From contig NZ_BCQW01000014.1 in the NCBI RefSeq assembly GCF_001552275.1, forward strand, positions 19,440 to 83,439: a stretch of 64,000 bases of DNA. Direction: 5' to 3'. Each line of letters opens with the position of its first letter. The stretch's first letter is position 1. This document shows positions 28,820 to 38,029 of this stretch, one piece after another. The DNA is from Amphibacillus sediminis NBRC 103570 (lineage in GTDB: Bacteria > Bacillota > Bacilli > Bacillales > Amphibacillaceae). A program made the translations under genes and the position numbers. Under the pieces are notes generated by a model. The model saw nothing but the letters and a program-made list of their open reading frames with translations, did not search any database and was not told where the DNA came from.

Positions 28820-30019
28820 TTAGTCTTTTAATTGGGTTAAGATCGCATCTGCTTTATCTGTCTTTTCCCATGGAAAAACGACATCGGTACGTCCAAAATG
28901 CCCGTAAGCAGCTGTCTCCTTATAGATAGGCTGACGCAGTTGGAGCATGTTAATGATCCCTGCTGGTCTCAAGTCAAAGACTTGGCGAATAACTTCTACT
29001 AATTTGTCTTCTGACACTTTTCCAGTGCCAAATGTATTAATCGAAATCGAGACTGGTTCAGCAACACCAATGGCATAAGCAAGCTGTACTTCACATGATT
29101 CTGCTAATTCAGCTGCAACGATATTCTTTGCCACATAGCGGGCAGCATAGGAAGCTGAGCGATCAACCTTAGTTGCGTCTTTACCACTAAATGCTCCACC
29201 ACCATGACGGGCATAGCCACCATAGGTATCAACAATAATTTTACGGCCTGTTAGACCTGCATCACCTTGTGGACCACCAATAACAAATCGCCCTGTTGGA
29301 TTGATAAAATACTTGGTTTGCTCATCTAGCAATTCTACTGGAACAACCGGGGCAATCACATGCTCCTTAAGATCCGCCTGAATTTGACTTAATTCAACTT
29401 CAGGATGGTGCTGGGTCGAAATAACAATCGTATCAACCCGGACAGGTTTATTTTGCTCATCATATTCAATCGTTACTTGGGTTTTCCCATCTGGACGAAG
29501 ATAGTCAACTATTTGCTTTTTACGTACGTCTGCCAAACGTTTGGCTAAGCGGTGTGCTAATGCGATCGGTAGTGGCATTAACTCTGGTGTTTCATTATTG
29601 GCATAGCCAAACATCAAGCCTTGGTCACCTGCACCAATTGCTTCTATTTCATCATCTGACATCTTACCCTCACGAGCTTCCAATGCCTGGTTAACACCCG
29701 TTGCAATATCTGGTGATTGCTCATCAATTGCGGTAAGTACTGCACACGTTTCGAAATCAAAGCCGTATTTAGCCCTTGTATAACCAATCCCCTTAATCGT
29801 CTGGCGGACAATCTTAGGGATATCAACATAAGTAGATGTTGTAATTTCTCCTGCTACAAGTACTAAACCCGTTGTTACCGTTGTTTCACATGCGACTCGC
29901 GCAAGTGGATCCTTTGCTAAAATTGCATCAAGGATCGCATCTGAAATTTGATCACTAATTTTGTCTGGATGGCCTTCTGTTACAGATTCTGATGTGAATA
30001 ATCGACGATTTGCAGCCAT
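28820..30019 (-). CDS. metK: S-adenosylmethionine synthetase
   Basis: A 399-residue MetK with all signatures: [20 protein letters not shown] at the start, [12 protein letters not shown] (methionine/ATP site), and [17 protein letters not shown] in the C-terminal part. It makes SAM from methionine and ATP. Start ATG is preceded by AAGGGAG. The leader (about 180 nt) does not show the usual S-box sequence expected before metK in Bacillus. Confidence 0.98.
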   Translation of the reverse strand: MAANRRLFTSESVTEGHPDKISDQISDAILDAILAKDPLARVACETTVTTGLVLVAGEITTSTYVDIPKIVRQTIKGIGYTRAKYGFDFETCAVLTAIDEQSPDIATGVNQALEAREGKMSDDEIEAIGAGDQGLMFGYANNETPELMPLPIALAHRLAKRLADVRKKQIVDYLRPDGKTQVTIEYDEQNKPVRVDTIVISTQHHPEVELSQIQADLKEHVIAPVVPVELLDEQTKYFINPTGRFVIGGPQGDAGLTGRKIIVDTYGGYARHGGGAFSGKDATKVDRSASYAARYVAKNIVAAELAESCEVQLAYAIGVAEPVSISINTFGTGKVSEDKLVEVIRQVFDLRPAGIINMLQLRQPIYKETAAYGHFGRTDVVFPWEKTDKADAILTQLKD

Positions 30020-30206
30020 ACTGCTAAATCTCCCTTCCTAGGCAAGATAGGTTGCCTGATTTCTAATCATATCTATTTGTGCGCGAATAGCCAACTTTAT
30101 CGGAACTCATGCAGATCTGGCTATTGAACCGATTGCTTTTTTGTGTTCTCTTCTAAGTTGCTAATCAAGAATAAAATCATTCATGATCGATTGCGTTACG
30201 AATGTT

Positions 30207-30235
30207 ATCGTATCTGAACCGATCGATCTTGTCAA
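30207..30235 (-). promoter_or_regulatory. Promoter of metK
   Basis: TTGACA (30230-30235), 17 bp, TACGAT (30207-30212), minus strand. The transcript would begin near 30200 and carry a leader with one clear hairpin, AATAGCCA/TGGCTATT (30086-30125), and AGGCAA/TTGCCT just before the ribosome site. Confidence 0.75.
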
Positions 30236-30418
30236 TATTAGATTTCATTCAATAGAACAGCGATGTTATTTTCGAAACAATTCTTTTAGGAATTTACTAC
30301 AGCCATTCGCAGAAATCGTTATTCTTACCCGTTTATTGATACCTTTAGGAAGCAACCTCAAATTTCACATAATTATTCTCCAAACATGAAACAAAACACA
30401 TGCTAATCAATTATTCCA

Positions 30419-30603
30419 CCATGATTGATGGGCAGTTCGGGTCTCTAGTTTTTAATCCCTCTATTTCCAAATCAATCATGGGAGTATGAGCATTAGAGCT
30501 TATGCCTTGGATCTAAAAGGTCGGGAACGGAACAACAAAGACGTGTTTATGTTTATTCATTCATCACCATTGAGAATGACCTCTATTAGATGGTATGCTC
30601 TAA
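30419..30603 (+). promoter_or_regulatory. Unassigned structured leader before the ytlA-C-D transporter
   Basis: Two consecutive structures. The first is an 11-bp perfect stem CCATGATTGAT / ATCAATCATGG (30419-30482) with a 41-nt loop. The second (30493-30603) is closed by TTAGAGC..TGCC / GGTATGCTCTAA, then ATCTAA/TTAGAT, then AGGTC/GACCT. It ends about 73 nt before the ytlA start. No known riboswitch motif (TPP, S-box, guanidine, FMN) is recognised. Confidence 0.5.
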
Positions 30604-30676
30604 CCTTCCATTACGACACATACCCAATTCGCTTTGCATAGGATAAAGAAAAAAAGCTACCAAAGGGAGTTTTGTT

Positions 30677-31666
30677 ATGAAAAAGTCTTATTTTCTTAGT
30701 GTTTTAACCACTTTAATGTTGCTTATGACTGCCTGTGGGCAAGCTGATTCAATGATTAAAGTAAGGGTTGCAGAGGTTACACGTAGTATCTTTTACGCTC
30801 CTCAGTACGTTGCTCTTGAGCTTGGTTATTTTGAAGATGAGGGGCTTGACGTCGAATTACAAACGATTGCTGGCGGGGATAAGGTGATGATCTCACTGCT
30901 ATCAAATAACTCTGATATTGGTTTAGTTGGCTCTGAAACGTCTATTTACGTAGCGGCACAAGGCTCAGATGATCTCGTTATTAATTTTGCTCAATTAACC
31001 CAAACAGATGGAACTTTTCTCGTTTCTCGGGAAGCTGTCGAGGACTTTCACTTCACGGATCTGATTGGCACAGAATTTCTTGGTCAACGCAAAGGTGGGA
31101 TGCCACAAATGGTCGGTGAATTCGTGCTGAAAAGTCATGATATTGATCCTCACGAGGATTTAAACTTAATCCAGAACATCGATTTCGCCAATATTGCAAG
31201 CTCATTTCTTGCCGGTACAGGCGACTTTGTCCAGTTGTTTGAGCCGACAGCTAGTCAGTTTGTTAAAGATGGAACAGGTCATATCGTCGCTTCCTTTGGT
31301 GAAGCTTCAGGGCAGGTCCCTTACACAGTCTTTATGGCAAAAGAAAGCTATTTAGAGGAGAACGAAGCAGTTGTCCTTAAGTTTACGCGTGCACTTTATC
31401 GAGCACAGCAATTTGTCGATACCCAGGATCCTAGTGAAATAGCTAAGATCGTTCAGCCTTATTTTGCCGAAACGGATACCGAGCTTTTGACCGATTCTAT
31501 TACCCGTTATCAAGCACAAGATTCATATGCAACTGATCCGTTTTTGGATAAAGCAAGCTGGGAGCATTTAAAGACGATTATGAATGAGGCAGGCGAACTT
31601 CCTGCTGATATCGCTTATGAAACATTAGTCAATACTGAGTTTGCAGAAAAAGTCATCAATGAGTAA
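30677..31666 (+). CDS. ytlA: ABC transporter substrate-binding lipoprotein (NMT1/THI5-like, YtlA)
   Basis: A 329-residue lipoprotein with signal peptide and lipobox LMTAC (Cys at residue 20), then an NMT1/SsuA-type binding domain: VRVAEVTRSIFYAPQYVALELGYF is the typical start, with GDKVMISLLSNNSDIGLVG following. This family binds nitrate, sulfonates or thiamine-pyrimidine precursors; the ligand cannot be told here. RBS AAAGGGAG. First gene of a three-gene transporter, after a structured leader. Confidence 0.88.
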   Translation: MKKSYFLSVLTTLMLLMTACGQADSMIKVRVAEVTRSIFYAPQYVALELGYFEDEGLDVELQTIAGGDKVMISLLSNNSDIGLVGSETSIYVAAQGSDDLVINFAQLTQTDGTFLVSREAVEDFHFTDLIGTEFLGQRKGGMPQMVGEFVLKSHDIDPHEDLNLIQNIDFANIASSFLAGTGDFVQLFEPTASQFVKDGTGHIVASFGEASGQVPYTVFMAKESYLEENEAVVLKFTRALYRAQQFVDTQDPSEIAKIVQPYFAETDTELLTDSITRYQAQDSYATDPFLDKASWEHLKTIMNEAGELPADIAYETLVNTEFAEKVINE

Positions 31667-31680
31667 GGAGGATGGATGGA

Positions 31681-32457
31681 TTGAGTTACTTAAAGTTAAA
31701 AGATATTTCACATTATTATTTTAATGAAAAACATTGTACGCACGCACTCGATCATATCTCACTTAGCATTGAAGAAGGTAGCTTCACCTCATTGCTAGGA
31801 CCAAGTGGTTGTGGCAAAACAACTTTACTATCCATAATTGCTCAATTGCTTCAGCCGACTGAAGGTGACCTTCTTTTAGCCGGTCAACCTTTAATTGAGC
31901 AAAAAAACTTAATCGGTTATATGCTTCAACAGGATTATTTATTTCCATGGAAAACCATTATCGATAACGTCTGTATTGGTCCGAAAATACGTGGCGAGCT
32001 TAATGAAGCAAATCTTAATAAGGCAAAAAGCCTCTTAGCCAAAGTCGGTTTAGATCATGTAGCGAGCAAATATCCCGAGCAATTATCTGGCGGTATGCGA
32101 CAGAGAGCTGCCTTAGCTCGCACTTTAATGACCGATCCAACTATCTTACTGCTTGATGAACCATTTTCTGCACTTGACTTTCAAACTAAGCTAGATTTAG
32201 AGGTTTTCATGATCGAAATGCTTACTACTTATCAGAAAACATCGATATTGGTGACGCATGATATTGGTGAGGCCATTGCTATGAGTGATCATATTTATTT
32301 AATGAAAACGAACCCAGGTGCCATTCATCTTCACATAAAAGTCCCTGATCAAGTTCGCAAGCTTTCTCCAATTGAAGCTCGAAAGCACCCCCTTTATCAT
32401 GAGCTGTTTGATCAGATTTGGAAGGAGATGCATACCCTTGACAACCAAACCAAATAA
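31681..32457 (+). CDS. ytlC: ABC transporter ATP-binding protein (YtlC)
   Basis: A 258-residue ATPase of the nitrate/sulfonate/taurine group: Walker [11 protein letters not shown]-loop [11 protein letters not shown], signature [11 protein letters not shown], Walker [13 protein letters not shown], and switch VTHDIGEAI. Start TTG at 31681 is chosen, 9 bases after AAGGAGG; the ATG at 31672 is too close to it. It overlaps the permease gene by 20 bp. Confidence 0.9.
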   Translation: MSYLKLKDISHYYFNEKHCTHALDHISLSIEEGSFTSLLGPSGCGKTTLLSIIAQLLQPTEGDLLLAGQPLIEQKNLIGYMLQQDYLFPWKTIIDNVCIGPKIRGELNEANLNKAKSLLAKVGLDHVASKYPEQLSGGMRQRAALARTLMTDPTILLLDEPFSALDFQTKLDLEVFMIEMLTTYQKTSILVTHDIGEAIAMSDHIYLMKTNPGAIHLHIKVPDQVRKLSPIEARKHPLYHELFDQIWKEMHTLDNQTK

Positions 32458-33250
32458 CACACATCCAAAGTACGTCGATTATCTTAGGAAACTAAAGCAG
32501 GAGAAGCGTCTAATAAAATATTGTCAAATCGCTATTTTTATTGGTTTTTTCTTACTTTGGGAGGTAAGCAGTCAGCTAAACTGGATCGATCCATTAATTT
32601 TCAGTTCTCCTTCTCGCGTGTTGCAACTCCTCTATCGTTATTTGCTGGACGGATCCTTATGGTTTCATATGCGTATCACTATTTTCGAGACATTAGCTGG
32701 CTTTTTAATTGGTACGATAGCGGGGATTCTACTCGCTTTCATGCTCTGGTACTCTAGGCGTTTTTCGGCAATTATTGATCCCTATCTCGTCGTTTTTAAT
32801 GCCCTTCCAAAGGTTGCCCTTGGTCCTATTATTATTGTGGCGCTTGGCCCGGGATACGGCTCTATAATTACCATGGGGGCCATTATCTGTGTTATTGTAA
32901 GTGCTCTTGTTGTATACAGTGGCTTCGATGAGGTCGACCCGAACTATCTTAAAGTATTAACAAGCTTTGGATCAACGAAATGGCAAAATTTCAAAGAGGT
33001 CGTCTTACCTGGATCTCTTCCCACCATCATCTCAACTTTTAAAGTTAATGTGGGTCTATCGTGGGTCGGGGTGATCGTCGGAGAATTTTTAGTGGCATCA
33101 AAAGGTTTAGGCTATCTAATTGTTTATGGCTTCCAAGTTTTTAATTTCACCCTTGTCTTGTATAGCCTTGTTGTGATTGCTTTTCTAGCCGCAATTATGT
33201 ATCAAGGCGTTGCTTATTTTGAAAAGTGGCTGCTAAAGAAACTCAGTTAA
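32438..33250 (+). CDS. ytlD: ABC transporter permease (YtlD)
   Basis: A 270-residue permease with six membrane segments and the cytoplasmic EAA-type loop ([23 protein letters not shown]), as in SsuC/TauC. Start TTG 32438 follows AAGGAG by 10 bases; a longer open frame inside ytlC has no site and non-family sequence. Completes the ytlA-C-D importer. Confidence 0.9.
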   Translation: MTTKPNNTHPKYVDYLRKLKQEKRLIKYCQIAIFIGFFLLWEVSSQLNWIDPLIFSSPSRVLQLLYRYLLDGSLWFHMRITIFETLAGFLIGTIAGILLAFMLWYSRRFSAIIDPYLVVFNALPKVALGPIIIVALGPGYGSIITMGAIICVIVSALVVYSGFDEVDPNYLKVLTSFGSTKWQNFKEVVLPGSLPTIISTFKVNVGLSWVGVIVGEFLVASKGLGYLIVYGFQVFNFTLVLYSLVVIAFLAAIMYQGVAYFEKWLLKKLS

Positions 33251-33285
33251 TGGCTAAAGAATTTAAAGAATATGGCATGAATGAT

Positions 33286-33322
33286 AATCCAATTAGCTCT
33301 TTTAAGTGAGCTAGTTGGATTT
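33286..33322. terminator. Terminator between ytlD and ytkD
   Basis: AATCCAATTAGCTC pairs with GAGCTAGTTGGATT (one G-U). The end of ytkD lies inside. Confidence 0.75.
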
Positions 33323-33787
33323 AAACTTAGTTTGAATGTTTAACAAGCTACGCCTTAGCACGTCATCCTTCATAATAAAGCTAAAGCGTTTATCATCCTC
33401 TATCTTGCTTGGAAGCTGCTTCAATACAATAGGACCTTCTGTTTCATAATAACTCTCTTGATCAAGTACTTGAGCGATCTTAGCATAATAAATATTTTTT
33501 ACTATTGTTTCACTTTTACCCTTGACCATATACTGGCCGATATTATAAAGCTGATCAATTGTTGCTCCTGTTTCTTCTTTCACCTCTCGGATTGCGGCTT
33601 GCTCAGCTGTCTCACCAGTTTCTACTTTTCCACCAGGAAACTCTAATCCTCGACTCCGATGCTTAGTCAATAGCCAGTTATCCTGATAACGGCAAATCAC
33701 AAAAACATGCTTAGGTTCCTGTGAAAAGGCGTTAGGTTGAAAAGAAAGCATCACTTCATTATTGTAATAATCTTTAAATTTATCCAT
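33311..33787 (-). CDS. ytkD: NUDIX hydrolase YtkD
   Basis: A 158-residue NUDIX protein, close to B. subtilis YtkD in the start (KFKDYYNNEV), the PKHVFVICRY strand and the C-terminal KRFSFIMKD. The Nudix box GKVETGETAEQAAIREVKEE is complete. YtkD hydrolyses nucleoside triphosphates including 8-oxo-dGTP and is linked to oxidative stress. Start is taken as ATG 33787; ATG 33793 or GTG 33790 are possible with the GAAGG site. Confidence 0.9.
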   Translation of the reverse strand: MDKFKDYYNNEVMLSFQPNAFSQEPKHVFVICRYQDNWLLTKHRSRGLEFPGGKVETGETAEQAAIREVKEETGATIDQLYNIGQYMVKGKSETIVKNIYYAKIAQVLDQESYYETEGPIVLKQLPSKIEDDKRFSFIMKDDVLRRSLLNIQTKFKSN

Positions 33788-33801
33788 CACCATCGCTACC
33801 T

Positions 33802-34404
33802 TCAAATAATTTCTAGAGGTCTTTCTTGTTCTGCTTCAGCCGGTGGATGGTCAATTTCTACAATCTCCCAGTCATCTCGATAAGCAAATGTTATTTCAAT
33901 TTTATAAGTACCATACAAATCAAGATTAGCTTCTTGTGAAATCACCACTGTTCCATCTGGATAGTCAAATTGTTCATAGGATTGATCAGGAAGATACCAT
34001 GGTGGTAATTCAGTTGGAACGATATAAAGTCCATCCTCTAATTCATCATAATAAAAATCCACATAGGGTGCAACCACTTCAGGTGAGGCGATACCATCAA
34101 AAAGCTTAATCAGTTCTGCTTTACTCGTTATCTCTAAAACTCGGTAATTTTGATCGGTCTCTTGTACAAGCATTTCCATAAATGCTGTTGTTTTTTCGTC
34201 AACTTTTTCTTTCGTTAACTTGGGTCTTGACGGTTCTTCCGCTTCGGTTGCATCTATCCATCTCATTTGGTTATAATCCTTCTCCACCATAGCTCGCTGG
34301 TAGTTGGTTAGCATACTAATATTTACTGTTTGATTGTTACTATTAAAAGTAAAGAGGAGGAATCCTGTAATCACCAGTAAAAATATCGTTAACCATCGCT
34401 CCAT
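33802..34404 (-). CDS. Secreted or membrane-anchored protein of unknown function
   Basis: A 200-residue protein with one N-terminal hydrophobic segment (WLTIFLLVITGFLLFTF) and an acidic outer part of about 180 residues, rich in Asp, Glu and Tyr (YVDFYYDELEDGLYIVPTE, then ITFAYRDDWEIVEIDHPPAE). No family recognised. RBS GAGGAG. It precedes ytkD by about 15 bp and is probably co-transcribed with it. Confidence 0.7.
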   Translation of the reverse strand: MERWLTIFLLVITGFLLFTFNSNNQTVNISMLTNYQRAMVEKDYNQMRWIDATEAEEPSRPKLTKEKVDEKTTAFMEMLVQETDQNYRVLEITSKAELIKLFDGIASPEVVAPYVDFYYDELEDGLYIVPTELPPWYLPDQSYEQFDYPDGTVVISQEANLDLYGTYKIEITFAYRDDWEIVEIDHPPAEAEQERPLEII

Positions 34405-34536
34405 TTAATTGTCTCCTCACCGCAATTTGTTATTAATTTAACTTTTCCTCTTTATTCCCTAAGCTAAACATGTTTTTATATTACAACTTCTTAAAGTAAT
34501 GGAATTCGGTCAATCGAGCTAGCTTTAAATGGCACA

Positions 34537-35766
34537 TTAGCGGCTATGTCCGCCGATTTTATTTGCTCTTGCCTTTGCTTGACCGGCATCGAGTAATGAA
34601 GAAGCTCTCAAAATAGCAGTTAAACCATAACGCTCTTTTAATTGATCAATGGTATTGGCTAAATTTTCTTGAGCAATCGGGTCATCGAAGAAAGAAAGTT
34701 GTCTGGTTGTTTTTTCTACTAATTTCCCTAAAGATACACCTAGACCGCGGACAGGGTACCCTTGCCAATGTTTATCGAACAATGCCTCAGCTGCTTGATA
34801 AATATCATGACCGAGCTGTGTCGGTTCCGCTAGGGCGATCTGCCGATTAAAGCCCTGTTTAATATCAAAGCGGTTGCTTTGCACATTAACCGTTACTGTA
34901 CTGCCTAAATACTGCTGCTGTCTTACACGACGAGCCACCTCTTCTGTCAGCTCCCTTAATACGATCTTAATATCTTGTGGGCTTTGATAATCACGAGGTA
35001 ACGTCATATGATGACCAATCGCTTTTTGTTGCATATGTGTTCCCTTAACAACTGGACTGTTGTCAATACCATTTGCTAAACGCCAAAGGACTTCACCATT
35101 AATTCCCCAATGCTTACGTAACCATTTAACAGGATGGTTAGCCAAATTGCCAATCGTATGCAGGCCCATTCGTTGGAGATGCTGGTTCATGCGTCCACCA
35201 ACACCGAATAAAGCTTTTACCGGGAGTGGCCAAAGTAGCTCTTTTAGATTCGCTGCATTTAACTCGGCAATCCCAGATTGATTTTTTTTAGCAAAGTTAT
35301 CACAGGCCATTTTCGCTAATGCTTTATTAGGACCAATTCCTATTCGGGCTTTTACACCGAGAGTATCGATAATATCGTCATAAATAAGCTGGGCTAGCTC
35401 ATCCTTTGTTCCAAATAAGTGCAAGCTATCTGTCACATCCACAAATTGCTCATCAACAGAATAAACCTCGACCCGATCAGAGAACTGCTCTAATAGCCTA
35501 GTAATTTGATCCGATAAGATCAGATATAGCTGCATATGTGGCCTTACCACCTCAAGATTAGGACATTTCGCCCGAGCTTGCCAAATTGGTTCAGCTGTCT
35601 TGACACCGGCCTTTTTAGCAATTGGACAAGCTGCTAAGACAATTCCACTACGTTGATCAGGATCGCCAGCAACAACGACAGGCTTATCAGCTAGTTCCGG
35701 ATTCCTTACTTTTTCAACTGATGCATAGAAGGCTTGCATATCGACTAAAAAAATAACCCGTTCCAT
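34537..35766 (-). CDS. yqjW: Y-family DNA polymerase (YqjW/PolY2 type)
   Basis: A 409-residue translesion polymerase. Catalytic acids: Asp9 in FLVDMQAFYASVE, Asp105-Glu106 in VYSVDEQFVDV. The little-finger domain is followed by QLSFF near residue 357, a β-clamp-binding peptide. ACPIAKKAGVKTAEPIW and the DEQF form point to the YqjW/UvrX branch rather than DinB/PolY1. Such enzymes copy damaged DNA and are error-prone. A weak SOS-like box lies upstream. Confidence 0.85.
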   Translation of the reverse strand: MERVIFLVDMQAFYASVEKVRNPELADKPVVVAGDPDQRSGIVLAACPIAKKAGVKTAEPIWQARAKCPNLEVVRPHMQLYLILSDQITRLLEQFSDRVEVYSVDEQFVDVTDSLHLFGTKDELAQLIYDDIIDTLGVKARIGIGPNKALAKMACDNFAKKNQSGIAELNAANLKELLWPLPVKALFGVGGRMNQHLQRMGLHTIGNLANHPVKWLRKHWGINGEVLWRLANGIDNSPVVKGTHMQQKAIGHHMTLPRDYQSPQDIKIVLRELTEEVARRVRQQQYLGSTVTVNVQSNRFDIKQGFNRQIALAEPTQLGHDIYQAAEALFDKHWQGYPVRGLGVSLGKLVEKTTRQLSFFDDPIAQENLANTIDQLKERYGLTAILRASSLLDAGQAKARANKIGGHSR

Positions 35767-35810
35767 ATCTTCACCTCATGGTATTCGAGCTTAGAGCTAG
35801 ATTTCAAAAA

Positions 35811-35870
35811 ATTACTTTAAAGTAATCACATCGCGAAACGTCGTTTTCCAAGTCTGACATTCGGTCAGCA
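35811..35870. promoter_or_regulatory. Palindromes upstream of the Y-family polymerase
   Basis: ATTACTTTAAAGTAAT is a perfect 16-bp palindrome (35811-35826). CGAAACGTCGTTTT (35834-35847) is a poor match to the Gram-positive SOS box CGAACN4GTTCG. CTGAC-ATTCG-GTCAG (35856-35870) is a third inverted repeat. 35871-36180 shows nothing further. Confidence 0.4.
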
Positions 35871-36180
35871 GGAAAAACAGTTAACAAAAAAATGTGTCAA
35901 CTTTCTAAATAATCTTTTTAAAATCGATTTCTCCTATAATATTCTTTTACAGTGTATTCCATTTCAACTTTTATCATACCGCTAAATAATGACTGTTCTT
36001 ATTTTATGCGAACATAAGTTCTTGTACAAGCTGTAATATTTTCCACAGAAAATCTCAACTTCAAATCCGAAACGGTGGTAAAGGCAATATTCAAATATGG
36101 ATCACTATGATTGATGTTAGCATGGCTTGAACTAATTGGTAGAAGTTGGGTGGAGAACATGGAGTTATATTTTCTAATGG

Positions 36181-36378
36181 AATCAAATGCGCCTTGGCGT
36201 ATTTGTGCCCATGTTTTCGAGGCTTTGCTCGGTAAAATTCCGCTAAAAATCTGTGGCATCCGCCAGAGGCTTTTAACTTTATTCAGCCGGTATTTGCCCC
36301 CTCACTGAATGGAAGACAAATAGGCATTCATCTCAACACTTTTAGAAGTAGAGGACTTCTGCTGAATGAAGGTTAAAA
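36181..36378 (+). repeat. DR2 copy 2
   Basis: About 198 bp. Order: hairpin AAATGCGCC-TTGGCGTATTT, CCGCTAAAAATCTGTGGC block, TTTTAACTTTATTCAGCC, CACTGAATGGAAGACAAATA, end hairpin with AGTAGAGGACTTCTGCTGAA, then TGAAGGTTAAAA. AACTTTATTCAGC and GCTGAATGAAGGTT can pair and close the last third. No TnpB-like frame precedes it. Confidence 0.75.
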
Positions 36379-36439
36379 CAAAACTAGTCTTGGCAGAGGG
36401 GAGTATGTGAAAACACTCCGAACAAGCAAATTCTCACTT

Positions 36440-36524
36440 GTGACTGGCTGAAAGACTCCCACTATAAGAAATAAGGGAAGACTTTATTTCTAAGTGGGAG
36501 ATCCAACAGTCAGTTTCACTTTAT
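36440..36524 (-). repeat. DR1 copy 9 (decayed, domain II stem only)
   Basis: GTGACTGGCTG, a GACTCCCACT ... AAGTGGGAG stem, ATCCAACAGTCAG and then directly TTTCACTTTAT. Domain I and the two inner hairpins of domain II are lost. Confidence 0.7.
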
Positions 36525-36614
36525 TTAAATTTTCTTCAGTCTTTAACAAGACTAACTGTTGCCAAGTTAGCATCTTATCCGTAAGCGACATCAGGTTTCC
36601 AGTCTTTTTAATTT

Positions 36615-37343
36615 TTATGAGGAGGCTTTTTCTTGATCAATAAATAAATAGCCCTTACCTCGTACAGTTCTAATGTAGCGCGGACTTTTCCGGGTTGGTT
36701 CAATCTTCTGTCGCAAACGACTAATAAAGACATCAATAATTCGATCGTTAAGCGTATGGGAGTCATTTGACAATGCATTTAATAACTCCAGTCGATCGAC
36801 AATTCGTCCCTTATGTAAAAATAAATAATAAATTAACTCAAATTCTTTTTGAGTCAATTCCATTAATTGATTATCCTTATACAGGGCATAGTTGCGTGGA
36901 TCAAGCATAAGATTACCATTACGCATGAAAGAATCCGTCTCTAAAAAATCTGATTCAGCTTTTCCGTTAGACGTCAACTCGCTCCGACGTAAAATGGCTT
37001 TTATTCGGGCCACTAGTTCTTTGATCCGATAAGGCTTTAATACAAAATCATCCGCACCTAATTCGAGTCCTAACGTGCATGTTAATTCATCATTATCTGA
37101 TGATAATAATATAACGGGTAGCCAGTTATTTGGACCCTGTCTGATTTTTTTACATAATTCTAAGCCATCAATAGAGGTATCTAAATCAATTAACACAACG
37201 GTTAACGTTAACGTCGCGGCAAGGTTTAATGCCTCATCATTATCCTCTGTTTCCCAGGTAACAAAGCCATAACTATGGAATGCTTCTCTCAATTCTTTTC
37301 GTTGTAATTCGGAACGAGCGACGATTAATACGGTTTGACTCAT
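36615..37343 (-). CDS. Atypical OmpR-family response regulator (orphan)
   Basis: A 242-residue protein: receiver domain (about 1-120) plus OmpR-type winged HTH (about 145-236; LTQKEFELIYYLFLHKGRIV and RYIRTVRGKGYLF). The receiver keeps a candidate phospho-Asp (Asp53) and the conserved Lys in LKPYRIKEL. However, the acidic pair expected after the first strand is replaced by Ala9-Arg10 (VLIVARSE), and the loop after Asp53 reads DLDTSIDG, one residue short and without the usual Pro. No histidine kinase lies nearby. It may work without phosphorylation. Confidence 0.88.
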   Translation of the reverse strand: MSQTVLIVARSELQRKELREAFHSYGFVTWETEDNDEALNLAATLTLTVVLIDLDTSIDGLELCKKIRQGPNNWLPVILLSSDNDELTCTLGLELGADDFVLKPYRIKELVARIKAILRRSELTSNGKAESDFLETDSFMRNGNLMLDPRNYALYKDNQLMELTQKEFELIYYLFLHKGRIVDRLELLNALSNDSHTLNDRIIDVFISRLRQKIEPTRKSPRYIRTVRGKGYLFIDQEKASS

Positions 37344-37476
37344 TCAAACCCCTCCAAACATTGATCAGCTAACTAAGATTTCAATTTTATTATTTTATTA
37401 TAAATGTTAAAATTTAAAGAATTTTAAATTGAATGTAAAACTTATGTAAAATATATCGTTAGCCTAATTCACAACA

Positions 37477-37694
37477 ATAAAGTGAAACTTCGTTCAGTGG
37501 GGTTACGACGTATAGGATGTACTCGTGCAGACGTTGCGACACGACGTCGCTAACTTAGTCAGCTTACTCTCTCCCCCACTGAACGTTAGTTGAACCTATC
37601 GGACCGTTACTGGCTGTTGGATCTCCCACTTAGACATAACGTGTTCACTTATTTCTTGTAGTGGAAGTCTTACTGCCAGTTACACTGCGATAAA
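37477..37694 (+). repeat. DR1 copy 10 (last two hairpins of domain II missing)
   Basis: Long-arm domain I with an intact TTGCGAC/GTCGC hairpin; domain II ends GGAAGTCTTACTGCCAGTTACACTG. Lies in the leader side of the response regulator gene. Confidence 0.9.
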
Positions 37695-37834
37695 TACATA
37701 GTTAGTAAGGTTGACCTTCTTAGCTCAAATAGCAAGCATCCCAACATACCAGAGTGAACAACTCAACGTCTTGACATTTCCATTCTTTCCGATCAGGCCT
37801 TATTTAAACTTGTAAGGATTATCGCTACAAAAAT

Positions 37835-37869
37835 AAAAAGAGCTTAAATCATCAAAGATCTAAGCTCTG
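37835..37869 (-). terminator. Terminator downstream of ribU
   Basis: On the minus strand AGAGCTTA pairs with TTAAGCTCT, then TTTTATTTT. It is 1 bp from DR1 copy 11. Confidence 0.75.
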
Positions 37870-37870
37870 T

Positions 37871-38027
37871 ATAAAGTGAAGCTTTGTTCAGTGGTTTTTT
37901 CCCATCCCCCACTGAAGGTTAGTTGAACCTATCGGGCCGTTACTGGCTGTTGGATCTCCCATTTAGTCATGACGTGTTCCCTTATTTCTTGTAGTGGGAG
38001 GCTTACTACCAGTTACACTGCGATAAA
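37871..38027 (+). repeat. DR1 copy 11 (short loop and reduced domain II)
   Basis: Combines both reductions: domain I TTCAGTGG-TTTTTTCCCAT-CCCCCACTGAA, and domain II lacking the last two hairpins. It sits between the ribU stop codon (2 bp away) and the ribU terminator. Confidence 0.9.
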
Positions 38028-38029
38028 TA

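Noticed and set aside
30183..30389. 68-codon open frame upstream of metK
   Set aside because: Overlaps the metK promoter in reverse and has no coding signs.
35999..36308. Remnant of a TnpB gene before DR2 copy 2
   Set aside because: No zinc-finger CxxC pairs or RuvC-like motif could be read in any frame on either strand.
36615..37343. Two-component system
   Set aside because: No histidine kinase gene on either side; only the regulator is present.
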